Assembly (NCBI RefSeq): GCF_034670185.1
Contig: NZ_JAXMNY010000001.1
Coordinates: forward strand, 1,955,224-2,019,223
Length of the DNA stretch: 64,000 nt
Direction of reading: 5' to 3'
Source: Nisaea sp.
Lineage (GTDB): Bacteria > Pseudomonadota > Alphaproteobacteria > Thalassobaculales > Thalassobaculaceae
Shown here: positions 16,876-25,453 of the stretch, one piece after another
Layout of the letters: each line of letters opens with the position of its first letter
Position numbering within the stretch: the stretch's first letter is position 1
Program-made: the position numbers and the translations under genes
The notes under the pieces: generated by a model
What the model was told of the DNA's origin: nothing
Database searches by the model: none
The model's input: only the letters and a program-made list of their open reading frames with translations

Positions 16876-19866
16876 GTGTTTCTGGACCAGATAGAGTACT
16901 TCCCGGAAATAACAGATACCGAGTCAGCTCGTATCGGCCTGGAGCGCTGGCAGGAACAGCCCGGCCTGCTTTCAGACCACACCCTCGCAGACCGGACACG
17001 CTTCATAGCCGAACATCGGAACGGCGGACGCCTGTTGCAAGGACTCTTCGCAAACAGCCCCTATCTGACACGGCTGCTGATCAGGGATATCGAGTTTGCC
17101 GCTGCCCTTCTCGAAGATGGTCCGGACGCAACGGAAGCGCGCCTGAAGACAGATGCCGCCGCCCTCGATCCTGCGGCCCTGAGCACGGCCGAGCTGATGA
17201 CCGCTCTGCGTGTGTTGAAACGGCACTATTCGCTGACCACGGCCATTGCCGACATTACCCGGGTCTGGCCACTGGAGCGGGTTACGGGCGCCCTGAGTGA
17301 GCTTGCCGACATTGCTATCGCTACCGCCTGGCGGCACGCCCTGCACCTGCAAACAAGCAACGGCAATCTTCCTACCGCGGGCGGCGATGATATTCTCGAC
17401 GGCTCAGGCCTGATATGCCTCGGCATGGGTAAGCTTGGCGCGCGCGAGCTGAACTATTCCAGCGACATCGATCTGATCGTTTTCTATGACAACGAAGTCC
17501 CGCAATACCGGGATGTCGAAGAATTGCAGAAGCATTTCGTGACCATGACCCGGCTGGTGGTCCGGATGCTCGAAGAGCGGACGTCCGACGGATATGTTTT
17601 CCGGACGGACCTAAGGCTGCGGCCCGATGCGAGCGCCATGCCGCTCGCCGTATCCACCGCCGCCGCCGAGATCTATTACGAGAGCCAGGGTCAGAACTGG
17701 GAGCGCGCCGCGCTGATCAAGGCACGTGCCATCGGATCGGACCAAAAGGCGGCAGAAGAGTTTTTCACCCGGATACGCCCGTTCATCTGGCGCAAGCATC
17801 TGGATTTCGCGGCCATCGAAGACATCCACTCGATCAAGCGGCAGATCGCTGCCCACAAGGGCGGCACGAAGATCAACGTCGAGGGACACAATGTAAAACT
17901 CGGTCGCGGCGGCATCCGCGAGATCGAATTCTTCGTGCAGACCCAACAGCTGATCTGGGGCGGCCGGGATGCCCGGCTGCGCGGCATGAAGACCAGCGAC
18001 GGCATGGAAGCGCTCGTCCAGCTCGACCGGGTGAAGCCGGACGTCGCAAAGGCCATGATGGATGCCTACCGCTTCCTGCGCACGGTCGAGCACCGCCTGC
18101 AGATGGTCGACGATGCCCAAACACATTCCCTGCCGGAGACGACCGAGGGCCTTGCGAAGATCGCGGGCTTCCTCGGCATCGCCGACACGGACCGTTTCCG
18201 CCGGGAGTTAATCCATCAACTCTCCACCGTCGCGCATCATTACGGCCATCTGTTCGAGGAAAGCGCACCGCTCTCTTCCGGTAATGAAATCGAAGGCAGC
18301 CTCGTCTTCACCGGCGTCGAGAACGACCCGGAGACCCTGAAAACACTGGCCGATATGGGTTTCGGCGATCCCGATTCCGTCGCCACCAGAATTCGCGCCT
18401 GGCATCACGGCCGCTACCGCGCAACCCGCAGCGAGAGGTCCCGTCAGATCCTGACGGAGATCGCCCCGGCATTGCTGTCCTCTTTCGGGCAGGCGCCGGA
18501 GCCGGACGAGGCGTTCAGGCGCTTCGACCGTTTTCTCGAAGGCCTGCCTGCCGGCGTCCAGCTCTTCTCCCTGTTCCAGGCCAATCCGCCCCTGCTGGCG
18601 ATGCTGGCGGACATCATGGGTATGGCCCCGTCGCTCGCCCGTCAGCTCGGCCAGCACCCCTCACTCTTCGAAGGCGTGCTGACCCACGATCCCTCGGACC
18701 GTCTGGGTGACAGGGATAGCCTTGTCTCCGAACTTGAGCGGGATCTGGAAAGAGCAACCTATTACGAGGACGTTCTCGACATTTCCCGGCGCTGGATCAA
18801 CGACCAGCGCTTCCTTGTCGGCATTCAGGTGATGCAGGGCCGCGTCCCGGCCTCACGCGCCGCTACCTGCCTGTCGGATATCGTGGATGCCGGCATTTCC
18901 GTGCTGCTGCCACGGGTCGAGGCCGAATTCGCGAAGCAGCACGGCAGGATTCCAGACTGCCCGCTTCCTGCGCTTGCCGTCATCGCCTATGGCAAGCTCG
19001 GCGCCCGGGAGCTTTCCGCCGGATCCGACCTCGATCTGGTGTTTCTTTACGACGCCCCATTCGATGTGGAATCGGATGGGGAGAAACCATTGCATGCCAG
19101 TACCTATTTCAACCGGCTCGGTCAGCGCCTGCTGGCAGCCCTGACAGCGCAGACGGCAGAGGGAGGGTTGTTCGAAGTCGACATGAGGCTTCGCCCAAAC
19201 GGCAATAAAGGCACCATGGTGCCCAATTACGAAGGTTTTGAGAAATACCATCGCGAGGAGGCCTGGACGTGGGAGCGGATGGCAATGTCCAGAGCCCGGG
19301 TCGTCGCCGCGTCACCGCCACTCGCCGACAAGCTCAACGCACTGCTCAAGGAAGTGCTCGGCGCCCCACGCGATCCGGACACGCTGTTACGCGATGTCTT
19401 CGTCATGAGGGAGCGGATCGCCAAAGAACATGCCAGCACCTCCCATTGGCAGATCAAACACTGGCGGGGCGGCCTGGTGGATCTGGAATTCATGGCGCAA
19501 TATCTGTTGCTGAAACATTGCGGCGATCATCCGGATCTGATTACCGGCAATACGGCGGATGTGTTCGACCGACTGGCCGAAAAGGGCCTGATGGACACCG
19601 GACTGGCCGACCGTCTGTCGGCGACGACCCGGCTCTGGCGGGCGATCCAGTGGGTCCTTCGCCTCACCGTGGAAGAAAAGTTCGATCCGGAAACCGCCCC
19701 CGAGGCTCTCAAAGCACGGCTGGCCAGAATTGCCCATGTCGAAACTTTCGAGGATCTGGACCGGATCATCGATAAACGCGGCGCCGATGTGCGGGAGGCT
19801 TTTACCAGCCTGATCGAAACCCCGGCGGCGGCACTCCCCGATCCCGATCCGGAAGCTCAGGAATGA
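16876..19866 (+). CDS. glnE: Bifunctional glutamine synthetase adenylyltransferase/adenylyl-removing enzyme
   Basis: A 996-residue enzyme that adds AMP to glutamine synthetase when nitrogen is plentiful and removes it under nitrogen limitation, responding to PII. Two nucleotidyltransferase motifs mark the duplicated catalytic halves: GMGKLGARELNYSSDIDLIV near residue 183 (adenylyl-removing) and YGKLGARELSAGSDLDLVFL near 704 (adenylylating). Helical PII-response domains lie between and after. The start is a GTG at 16876 with GGAGGG five bases upstream, a strong site that decides the start. No glnA, glnB or glnD is present in the window. The short gap before recQ suggests possible co-transcription. 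Confidence 0.96.
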   Translation: MFLDQIEYFPEITDTESARIGLERWQEQPGLLSDHTLADRTRFIAEHRNGGRLLQGLFANSPYLTRLLIRDIEFAAALLEDGPDATEARLKTDAAALDPAALSTAELMTALRVLKRHYSLTTAIADITRVWPLERVTGALSELADIAIATAWRHALHLQTSNGNLPTAGGDDILDGSGLICLGMGKLGARELNYSSDIDLIVFYDNEVPQYRDVEELQKHFVTMTRLVVRMLEERTSDGYVFRTDLRLRPDASAMPLAVSTAAAEIYYESQGQNWERAALIKARAIGSDQKAAEEFFTRIRPFIWRKHLDFAAIEDIHSIKRQIAAHKGGTKINVEGHNVKLGRGGIREIEFFVQTQQLIWGGRDARLRGMKTSDGMEALVQLDRVKPDVAKAMMDAYRFLRTVEHRLQMVDDAQTHSLPETTEGLAKIAGFLGIADTDRFRRELIHQLSTVAHHYGHLFEESAPLSSGNEIEGSLVFTGVENDPETLKTLADMGFGDPDSVATRIRAWHHGRYRATRSERSRQILTEIAPALLSSFGQAPEPDEAFRRFDRFLEGLPAGVQLFSLFQANPPLLAMLADIMGMAPSLARQLGQHPSLFEGVLTHDPSDRLGDRDSLVSELERDLERATYYEDVLDISRRWINDQRFLVGIQVMQGRVPASRAATCLSDIVDAGISVLLPRVEAEFAKQHGRIPDCPLPALAVIAYGKLGARELSAGSDLDLVFLYDAPFDVESDGEKPLHASTYFNRLGQRLLAALTAQTAEGGLFEVDMRLRPNGNKGTMVPNYEGFEKYHREEAWTWERMAMSRARVVAASPPLADKLNALLKEVLGAPRDPDTLLRDVFVMRERIAKEHASTSHWQIKHWRGGLVDLEFMAQYLLLKHCGDHPDLITGNTADVFDRLAEKGLMDTGLADRLSATTRLWRAIQWVLRLTVEEKFDPETAPEALKARLARIAHVETFEDLDRIIDKRGADVREAFTSLIETPAAALPDPDPEAQE

Positions 19867-19966
19867 GCCCGGACATGGTTGCGGGTCCGTTCGTCCTCCT
19901 GTACCAACATCACTAGATCTTGGCGCGAAAGACGCGCGAACCCACCATACTTGGACTTGTTTTCCG

Positions 19967-21799
19967 ATGATGCATGCCGTTCGCCCAGATCCTGAGAGCG
20001 ATAAATACCGCGTTCTGAAGGGGATATTCGGGTTTGACGGCTTTCGTCCCGGCCAGGAGGCTGTGGTCGACGCCATTCTGAGCGGCCGCAATGCCCTCGC
20101 GGTGATGCCCACCGGCTCCGGAAAGTCGCTCTGCTTTCAGCTCCCGGCGCTGGTCCGTGGTGGCCTGACAGTCGTCGTCTCTCCTCTCGTTGCCCTGATG
20201 CAGGATCAGGTCGCCGCCCTAAAACTGGCGGGCGTGCGCGCCGAGACCATCAATTCGGCGAAAGACCGAGTGGAGAATGTCGATATCTGGCGCCGTGTGG
20301 CAGCCGGAGAGGTCGATTTTCTCTACCTCTCTCCGGAACGGCTGATGACGGACCGCATGCTGGCGGCCATCGGAAAGCTGCCGCTCTCCTTCCTCGTGGT
20401 TGACGAAGCCCACTGCATTTCCCAATGGGGCGCCTCCTTCCGGCCGGAATATGACGATCTTGCCCGGCTGCGGGACATCTTCCCGAACGTGCCGATTGCC
20501 GCCTTCACCGCCACCGCCGACCAGGTAACCCGCCTCGACATTGCCGAGAAACTGTTCCGCAGCGATGCGGAGATGTTCGTGCATGGCTTCGACCGGCCGA
20601 ATATCCGGCTCGACGTGACCTTGCGCTCGGACTGGAAACGCCAGGTGCTGGATTTCCTCGGCATGCATGAGGGTGAGAGCGGCGTGATCTACTGTCTCTC
20701 CCGGAAAAAAACCGAGGAAACCGCCGCGTTCCTGAGGGAGAAGGGCTTCAATGCCCTGCCCTACCATGCCGGACTGGCGAAGGAAGAGCGGGATCGCAAC
20801 CAGGACGTCTTCATGTCCGAAAGCGCGGTCATCATGGTCGCCACGATTGCTTTCGGCATGGGTATCGACAAACCGGATGTGCGTTTCGTGCTGCACACGG
20901 ACATGCCCGGCAGCGTCGAGGCCTATTACCAGGAATTCGGCCGCGCCGGACGTGACGGTGCGCCGGCACGCGCCCTGATGCTCTACGGCCTCGACGATAT
21001 CCGCATGCGACGGATGTTCATCGACCAGGAGCATGAGGACGGGGACCGGCGCCGGCGCGAGCACAAGCGGCTGGACGCGCTGATCGCCTATTGCGAAGCA
21101 GCGGAATGCCGGCGCCAGTCGCTGCTACGCTATTTCGGCGAGGAATCCGAGCCCTGCGGTAATTGCGATGCCTGCCTGGAGCCGATGGATCTGGTCGACG
21201 GCACCGAGGAAGCCGTGCTCGCGCTGAAGACCATTCAGGCCACGGGTGAACGCTTCGGCACAGTGCATATCGTCGATGTGCTGCGCGGCGGCAACACCGA
21301 GCGCATCCGCAAGTTCGGTCATGAAAGCGTCGAGACATATGGCGCTGGAACCGCACACAACGCGAAGGACTGGCAATCCCTGGTCCGCCAACTCGTCGCC
21401 AACGGGTTCCTGACCCTCGACATTCAGGGGTTTGGCGGCCTCTCGGTCAGCGACAAGGGCCATACCCTGCTGCGCGGCGAGCTGCCCTTCCGCTATCGTC
21501 GCGACAGCTTGCGCCGCGAACGCCAGAGCAAGACCGCGCGCTCTACCAGCGTTCCGACAGAAACCATGAGCGGGCCAGAGCTGAAACTGTTCAAAGCTCT
21601 GAAACAACTCCGCTCGGAAATCGCCCGCGAAGGCAACGTGCCGGCCTATGTCGTCTTCACAGACCGCAGCCTCGCCGACATGGCCGCCAAGCGACCGACC
21701 TGCAAGGATAGTTTCTCAGGTATTCACGGTGTCGGAGCAGCCAAGCTGGAGAAGTTCGCAGCGCCCTTCATCGACCTGATTCTGCGAGAGACAGCGTAA
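19967..21799 (+). CDS. recQ: ATP-dependent DNA helicase RecQ
   Basis: A 610-residue superfamily 2 helicase that unwinds DNA 3' to 5' in recombinational repair. Walker A is MPTGSGKSLCFQ near residue 47 and the DEAH box is VVDEAHCISQWG near 145. Helicase motif VI lies in EFGRAGRDG. The zinc-binding cysteines of the RQC domain are seen in YCEAAECRRQ and EPCGNCDAC near 370-402, and an HRDC domain occupies the last ~80 residues. This is the full three-domain architecture. It follows glnE by 100 bases on the same strand. Confidence 0.96.
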   Translation: MMHAVRPDPESDKYRVLKGIFGFDGFRPGQEAVVDAILSGRNALAVMPTGSGKSLCFQLPALVRGGLTVVVSPLVALMQDQVAALKLAGVRAETINSAKDRVENVDIWRRVAAGEVDFLYLSPERLMTDRMLAAIGKLPLSFLVVDEAHCISQWGASFRPEYDDLARLRDIFPNVPIAAFTATADQVTRLDIAEKLFRSDAEMFVHGFDRPNIRLDVTLRSDWKRQVLDFLGMHEGESGVIYCLSRKKTEETAAFLREKGFNALPYHAGLAKEERDRNQDVFMSESAVIMVATIAFGMGIDKPDVRFVLHTDMPGSVEAYYQEFGRAGRDGAPARALMLYGLDDIRMRRMFIDQEHEDGDRRRREHKRLDALIAYCEAAECRRQSLLRYFGEESEPCGNCDACLEPMDLVDGTEEAVLALKTIQATGERFGTVHIVDVLRGGNTERIRKFGHESVETYGAGTAHNAKDWQSLVRQLVANGFLTLDIQGFGGLSVSDKGHTLLRGELPFRYRRDSLRRERQSKTARSTSVPTETMSGPELKLFKALKQLRSEIAREGNVPAYVVFTDRSLADMAAKRPTCKDSFSGIHGVGAAKLEKFAAPFIDLILRETA

Positions 21800-21885
21800 G
21801 GTCCTCGGAGTTGCTTGACCAAAGCGCGCACAGCGCCATTTAAAAATTCCATCCTTCCTGATTTTCTGTTTCCTGGAGAGTTTTC

Positions 21886-22347
<462 letters not shown>

Positions 22348-22362
22348 TCTCAGCCTAGAAGC

Positions 22363-22392
22363 AGTCGGTTCGTTAACCAACCGACTTTAATC
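22363..22392 (+). terminator. Rho-independent terminator after bcp
   Basis: AGTCGGTT (22363-22370) pairs with AACCGACT (22379-22386) around an eight-base loop and is followed by TTTAAT. The stem is perfect but short, and the T-run is weak. Confidence 0.6.
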
Positions 22393-22395
22393 CGG

Positions 22396-22430
22396 CCTCG
22401 CATCCAGTGTTTCCCGTGATGGATGCGAGG
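22396..22430. other. Perfect 10-bp stem-loop upstream of the flagellin gene
   Basis: CCTCGCATCC (22396-22405) pairs perfectly with GGATGCGAGG (22421-22430) around a 15-base loop. It lies 165 bases before the flagellin start. A T-rich stretch (tcttttgtttt) begins about eleven bases later, so it could back up the bcp terminator or form a leader structure. Confidence 0.45.
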
Positions 22431-22593
22431 TCTGGACAGATTCTTTTGTTTTGAAGTCCTTAGCGTCGCCCCGCAAAGACGAGACTGATTTTGCACAGTC
22501 AAAAAACACACAGCCGTAACTATTCTTGCAATTATGTAAAATACGATGTATTAACCACCTTTCACAGTTCGAAATTGCGAGAGCGTGGTCAGA

Positions 22594-23436
22594 ATGACCT
22601 CGATATTGACCAATCCTTCGAGCCTGACCGCCCTCAGAAACTTCGGGGCGATCCAGCGCTCCCTCGGTACGGTGCAAAACCGGGTATCAACGGGTTTGCG
22701 CGTCACGGGCGCTGTCGCGGACGCTTCCAACTTCGCCATTGCACAAGGTGTCAGGACCGAGGTCAGGGCAATCGATGCCGTCATCAAGGGTCTGAATAAC
22801 GCCAAAGGCGTCGCCAAAGTGGGTATAGCCGGCGCAACAGCCGTCTCGGACCTGATGGCAGACATCCGCAAGAAAATCACTGAAGCCGCCAATCCGGCCA
22901 ATACCACTCAGCAGCAGCAAATTCTTCAGAACGATTATGAAGAATTGATCGCGCAGTTCCGCCAGATCCTGGAAAATTCGTCTTTTAATGGTGAGAATGT
23001 CATCGTTGAAAATGCCATTGCATTCAACCTCGCCCTCGGCACTCCAAACAACATCAACGTTCTCTCGAATATCAATGGCGGCACCCTGACCGTCCGCGGC
23101 CATCATCTGGACGTAAGCTATGCCGTTCTCAACAATGAGGATGTCTCCACACCGGCAAATGCCCTCCTCGCCCTGGACGAGTGGGAAACGGAAATGGTCA
23201 ATATCGGCGAGGCTCTTGGTGAGCTGGGGGCCGATATGCGCGCACTCGAACTGCAGACCGAATTCCTGGAAAGTCAGCGCGACGCGGTGGAGGAAGGTCT
23301 CGGCAATATCGTCGACGCCGACATGGCCCGGGAAAGCGCGCGCCTCACCAGCTTCCAGGTGCAGGAGCAACTCGCAGTCCAGACACTAAGCCTCGCCAAT
23401 CAGCGACCGCAAACCCTGCTTGGTCTCTTCCAGTAG
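22594..23436 (+). CDS. Flagellin, short form
   Basis: A 280-residue flagellar filament protein. The conserved N-terminal D0/D1 helices (SLTALRNFGAIQRSLGTVQNR, then STGLRVTGAVADASNFAIAQ) and C-terminal helices (ARLTSFQVQEQLAVQTLSLANQ) flank a short central region, so the surface-exposed domain is minimal. The ATG at 22594 is preferred; an in-frame GTG nine bases upstream is an alternative. Neither has a strong Shine-Dalgarno, which may mean regulated translation. About 245 bases of leader precede it. No other filament or hook genes are close: fliG lies 12.4 kb away. It may be one of several flagellins. Confidence 0.9.
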   Translation: MTSILTNPSSLTALRNFGAIQRSLGTVQNRVSTGLRVTGAVADASNFAIAQGVRTEVRAIDAVIKGLNNAKGVAKVGIAGATAVSDLMADIRKKITEAANPANTTQQQQILQNDYEELIAQFRQILENSSFNGENVIVENAIAFNLALGTPNNINVLSNINGGTLTVRGHHLDVSYAVLNNEDVSTPANALLALDEWETEMVNIGEALGELGADMRALELQTEFLESQRDAVEEGLGNIVDADMARESARLTSFQVQEQLAVQTLSLANQRPQTLLGLFQ

Positions 23437-23457
23437 AGTCGGCGTCCCGGCAAGGAC

Positions 23458-24009
23458 CTAAAGCCGGAATCCATAAGGCAGCAGCCGGTCGATATCGAGA
23501 ATGTCGGCGGTGAAATCCGCATCGCCTGTATCTACCAGAATCAGGGCAGCGTCCTGCGCCTCATCGCGTTCGATGAACTCGCGCATGACCTGACGGCAGA
23601 TGCCGCAGGGTGAGCGGTCCGGGAGCGGGCCGTCCAGGCTGTCCGACGTCGACAAGGCGAGGAATTTGATCCGGCGGAACCCTTTCGCGGCGGCAGCATG
23701 CAGCGCGTTGCGCTCTCCGCAGACCGCGGCGCCGTAGGAGGCGTTCTCGATATTGGCTCCGGTGATGACGGAGCCTTCCGGGTCGTCCGCCATGATGACG
23801 GCGGCACCGACATGGAAGTGCGAATAGGGTACGTGCGCGTTCTTTGCCGCCGCACGGGCAGCCTTGACGAGATCCCGCAATATTGCCGGGTCGACCATCA
23901 CCCGCTTTTCCGGAATGTGCTGGCCAATCACACGGAACCGCCCGGCATCGGTCTCGACCACCGTATCGGCGGCCTCGATTGCGGGCAGGACAATTTCGAT
24001 CTCAGCCAT
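23458..24009 (-). CDS. cdd: Cytidine deaminase with N-terminal extension
   Basis: A 183-residue zinc enzyme that deaminates cytidine and deoxycytidine in pyrimidine salvage. The zinc site is C97-A/G-E99 in AVCGERNAL and C135/C138 in PCGICRQV. Canonical short Cdd proteins (~130 residues) begin at the equivalent of MVDPAILRDLVKAARAAAKN. This frame has about 37 extra residues before it (MAEIEIVLPAIEAADTVVET onward). The ATG at 24009 has AAGGGG seven bases upstream and lies four bases after the hisI stop, so the longer form is preferred. A start at 23901 would give the canonical length. Confidence 0.88.
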   Translation of the reverse strand: MAEIEIVLPAIEAADTVVETDAGRFRVIGQHIPEKRVMVDPAILRDLVKAARAAAKNAHVPYSHFHVGAAVIMADDPEGSVITGANIENASYGAAVCGERNALHAAAAKGFRRIKFLALSTSDSLDGPLPDRSPCGICRQVMREFIERDEAQDAALILVDTGDADFTADILDIDRLLPYGFRL

Positions 24010-24013
24010 CCGT

Positions 24014-24463
24014 CTACCCCTTCTTGCCGTAGACCGCATCCGGATCGTAGGCCTTGCCATCCTTGACGACATTGAGCACGGCCTTGCCATTCTCGATCCG
24101 GGCAGCCCTGTAAAAGCAGCTATCGTAGCCGACATGGCAGGCAGGGCCGGAAAGAACTCTCAGCAGCACCACGTCCTGATCGCAGTCGGTCCGAAGCTCG
24201 ACAACCTTCTGCACATGCCCGCTCGTCGCGCCCTTGTGCCAGATCTCGGACCGGGACCGGCTCCAGTAGACCGCCTCGCCCAGCTCCAGCGTCTTCGTCA
24301 GCGCCTCCCTGTTCATGAAAGCGAACATCAGGACCTCACCGGTCTCCGCGTGCTGGGTGATGCAGGGGATCAGGCCGTCCGCGTCGAATTTCGGCTGGAA
24401 GGTCGCGCCTTCTTCTAGGTCAGCCTTGTCGCCGCGCTCTGAAAACAGGGTATCGATTGTCAT
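24014..24463 (-). CDS. hisI: Phosphoribosyl-AMP cyclohydrolase
   Basis: A 149-residue enzyme of histidine biosynthesis that opens the purine ring of phosphoribosyl-AMP. The zinc cysteines are C94 in ELRTDCDQD and C109/C116 in SGPACHVGYDSCFYR, and the metal-binding DCDQD aspartates are present. This is the stand-alone cyclohydrolase type without a fused HisE domain. It is followed four bases later by cdd on the same strand, so the two probably share a message. It is divergent from the DUF455 gene. Confidence 0.95.
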   Translation of the reverse strand: MTIDTLFSERGDKADLEEGATFQPKFDADGLIPCITQHAETGEVLMFAFMNREALTKTLELGEAVYWSRSRSEIWHKGATSGHVQKVVELRTDCDQDVVLLRVLSGPACHVGYDSCFYRAARIENGKAVLNVVKDGKAYDPDAVYGKKG

Positions 24464-24568
24464 GGTCGTCGCTCCGTAATCAAGATCCGGTTATAGGCTG
24501 CCGTCCCGCCTGCCTGCAACGCCGCCAAAAGTGGACCAACCGGGCACGGCGCGCGTACAAGTTTCGAA

Positions 24569-25453
24569 ATGGATGTTGAAAGTGACCGGACCGGGATGTC
24601 CCGCGTGAACCAGTTCCAGAGTTTGGCCGAAGGTGCCGTCGCCGTGCTTGAGACCGGCGACACCCGTCAGAAGGCAACGCTCGGCCGCGCCGTTGTCTCC
24701 GCCTGGAGAGACGGATCGCTCAGCACTATCGGCTCCGCCGCGCCGCCGGACCGTCCCGCACGTCCGCCCTTGCCGGCCCTGCGGCCACCGCGCGAAGTCC
24801 CGAAGCGCAAGATCACGGCCGCACCCACCGGCCGGATCGCCCTGCTGCACGCACTGGCCCATATCGAGCTGAATGCCATCGATCTATCCTGGGACATCAT
24901 CGCCCGCTATACCGGCCACGATCTGCCGGAAGAGTTCTATACCGACTGGATGAAGGTCGCCGACGACGAGTCGAAACATTTCCTGCTGATCGCAGACCGG
25001 CTGGAAGAACTCGGCTCCCATTATGGCGCGCTGAATGCCCATGACGGGCTCTGGGGCGCGGCAACGAAGACCGCGCACGATCTGCTGGCCCGGCTTTCCA
25101 TCGTCCCGCTGGTGCTCGAAGCGCGTGGCCTCGACGTCACCCCGGCGATGATCACCAAGATGCGCGACGTCGGCGACGAGGCAAGTTCGGACATCCTGCA
25201 GATCATCTTCGATGACGAGATCACCCATGTCGCCGTCGGCAAGCGCTGGTTCGACCATGTCTGCGACCGGGAAAGCAAACCCCGGATCGAGACCTGGCAG
25301 CATCTGGTCCGCACCCATTTCCGTGGCGGCGTAAAACCGCCCTTCAATATCCCGGCCCGAGAGCTGGCCGGCTTCGCCGCGGCGTTCTATGTCCCGCTCG
25401 GTGAGGAGTTTCTGGCCTCGCAGCAGGCTGGCGGCAAAGGCAAGGCATCGTGA
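24569..25453 (+). CDS. DUF455 ferritin-like protein
   Basis: A 294-residue protein of the DUF455 family, which has a ferritin-like four-helix bundle. Probable di-metal ligands are in AHIELNAIDLSWD, DDESKHFLLIADRLEELG and IFDDEITHVAVGKRW, the ExxH-type pairs expected for the fold. The signatures EEFYTDWMKVA, NAHDGLWGA and VLEARGLDVTPAM are typical of the family. The substrate is not established; the fold is shared with tRNA hydroxylase MiaE and other di-iron enzymes. An in-frame ATG at 24596 is an alternative start. Its stop overlaps the next gene's GTG in a GTGA junction, so the two are coupled. Confidence 0.85.
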   Translation: MDVESDRTGMSRVNQFQSLAEGAVAVLETGDTRQKATLGRAVVSAWRDGSLSTIGSAAPPDRPARPPLPALRPPREVPKRKITAAPTGRIALLHALAHIELNAIDLSWDIIARYTGHDLPEEFYTDWMKVADDESKHFLLIADRLEELGSHYGALNAHDGLWGAATKTAHDLLARLSIVPLVLEARGLDVTPAMITKMRDVGDEASSDILQIIFDDEITHVAVGKRWFDHVCDRESKPRIETWQHLVRTHFRGGVKPPFNIPARELAGFAAAFYVPLGEEFLASQQAGGKGKAS

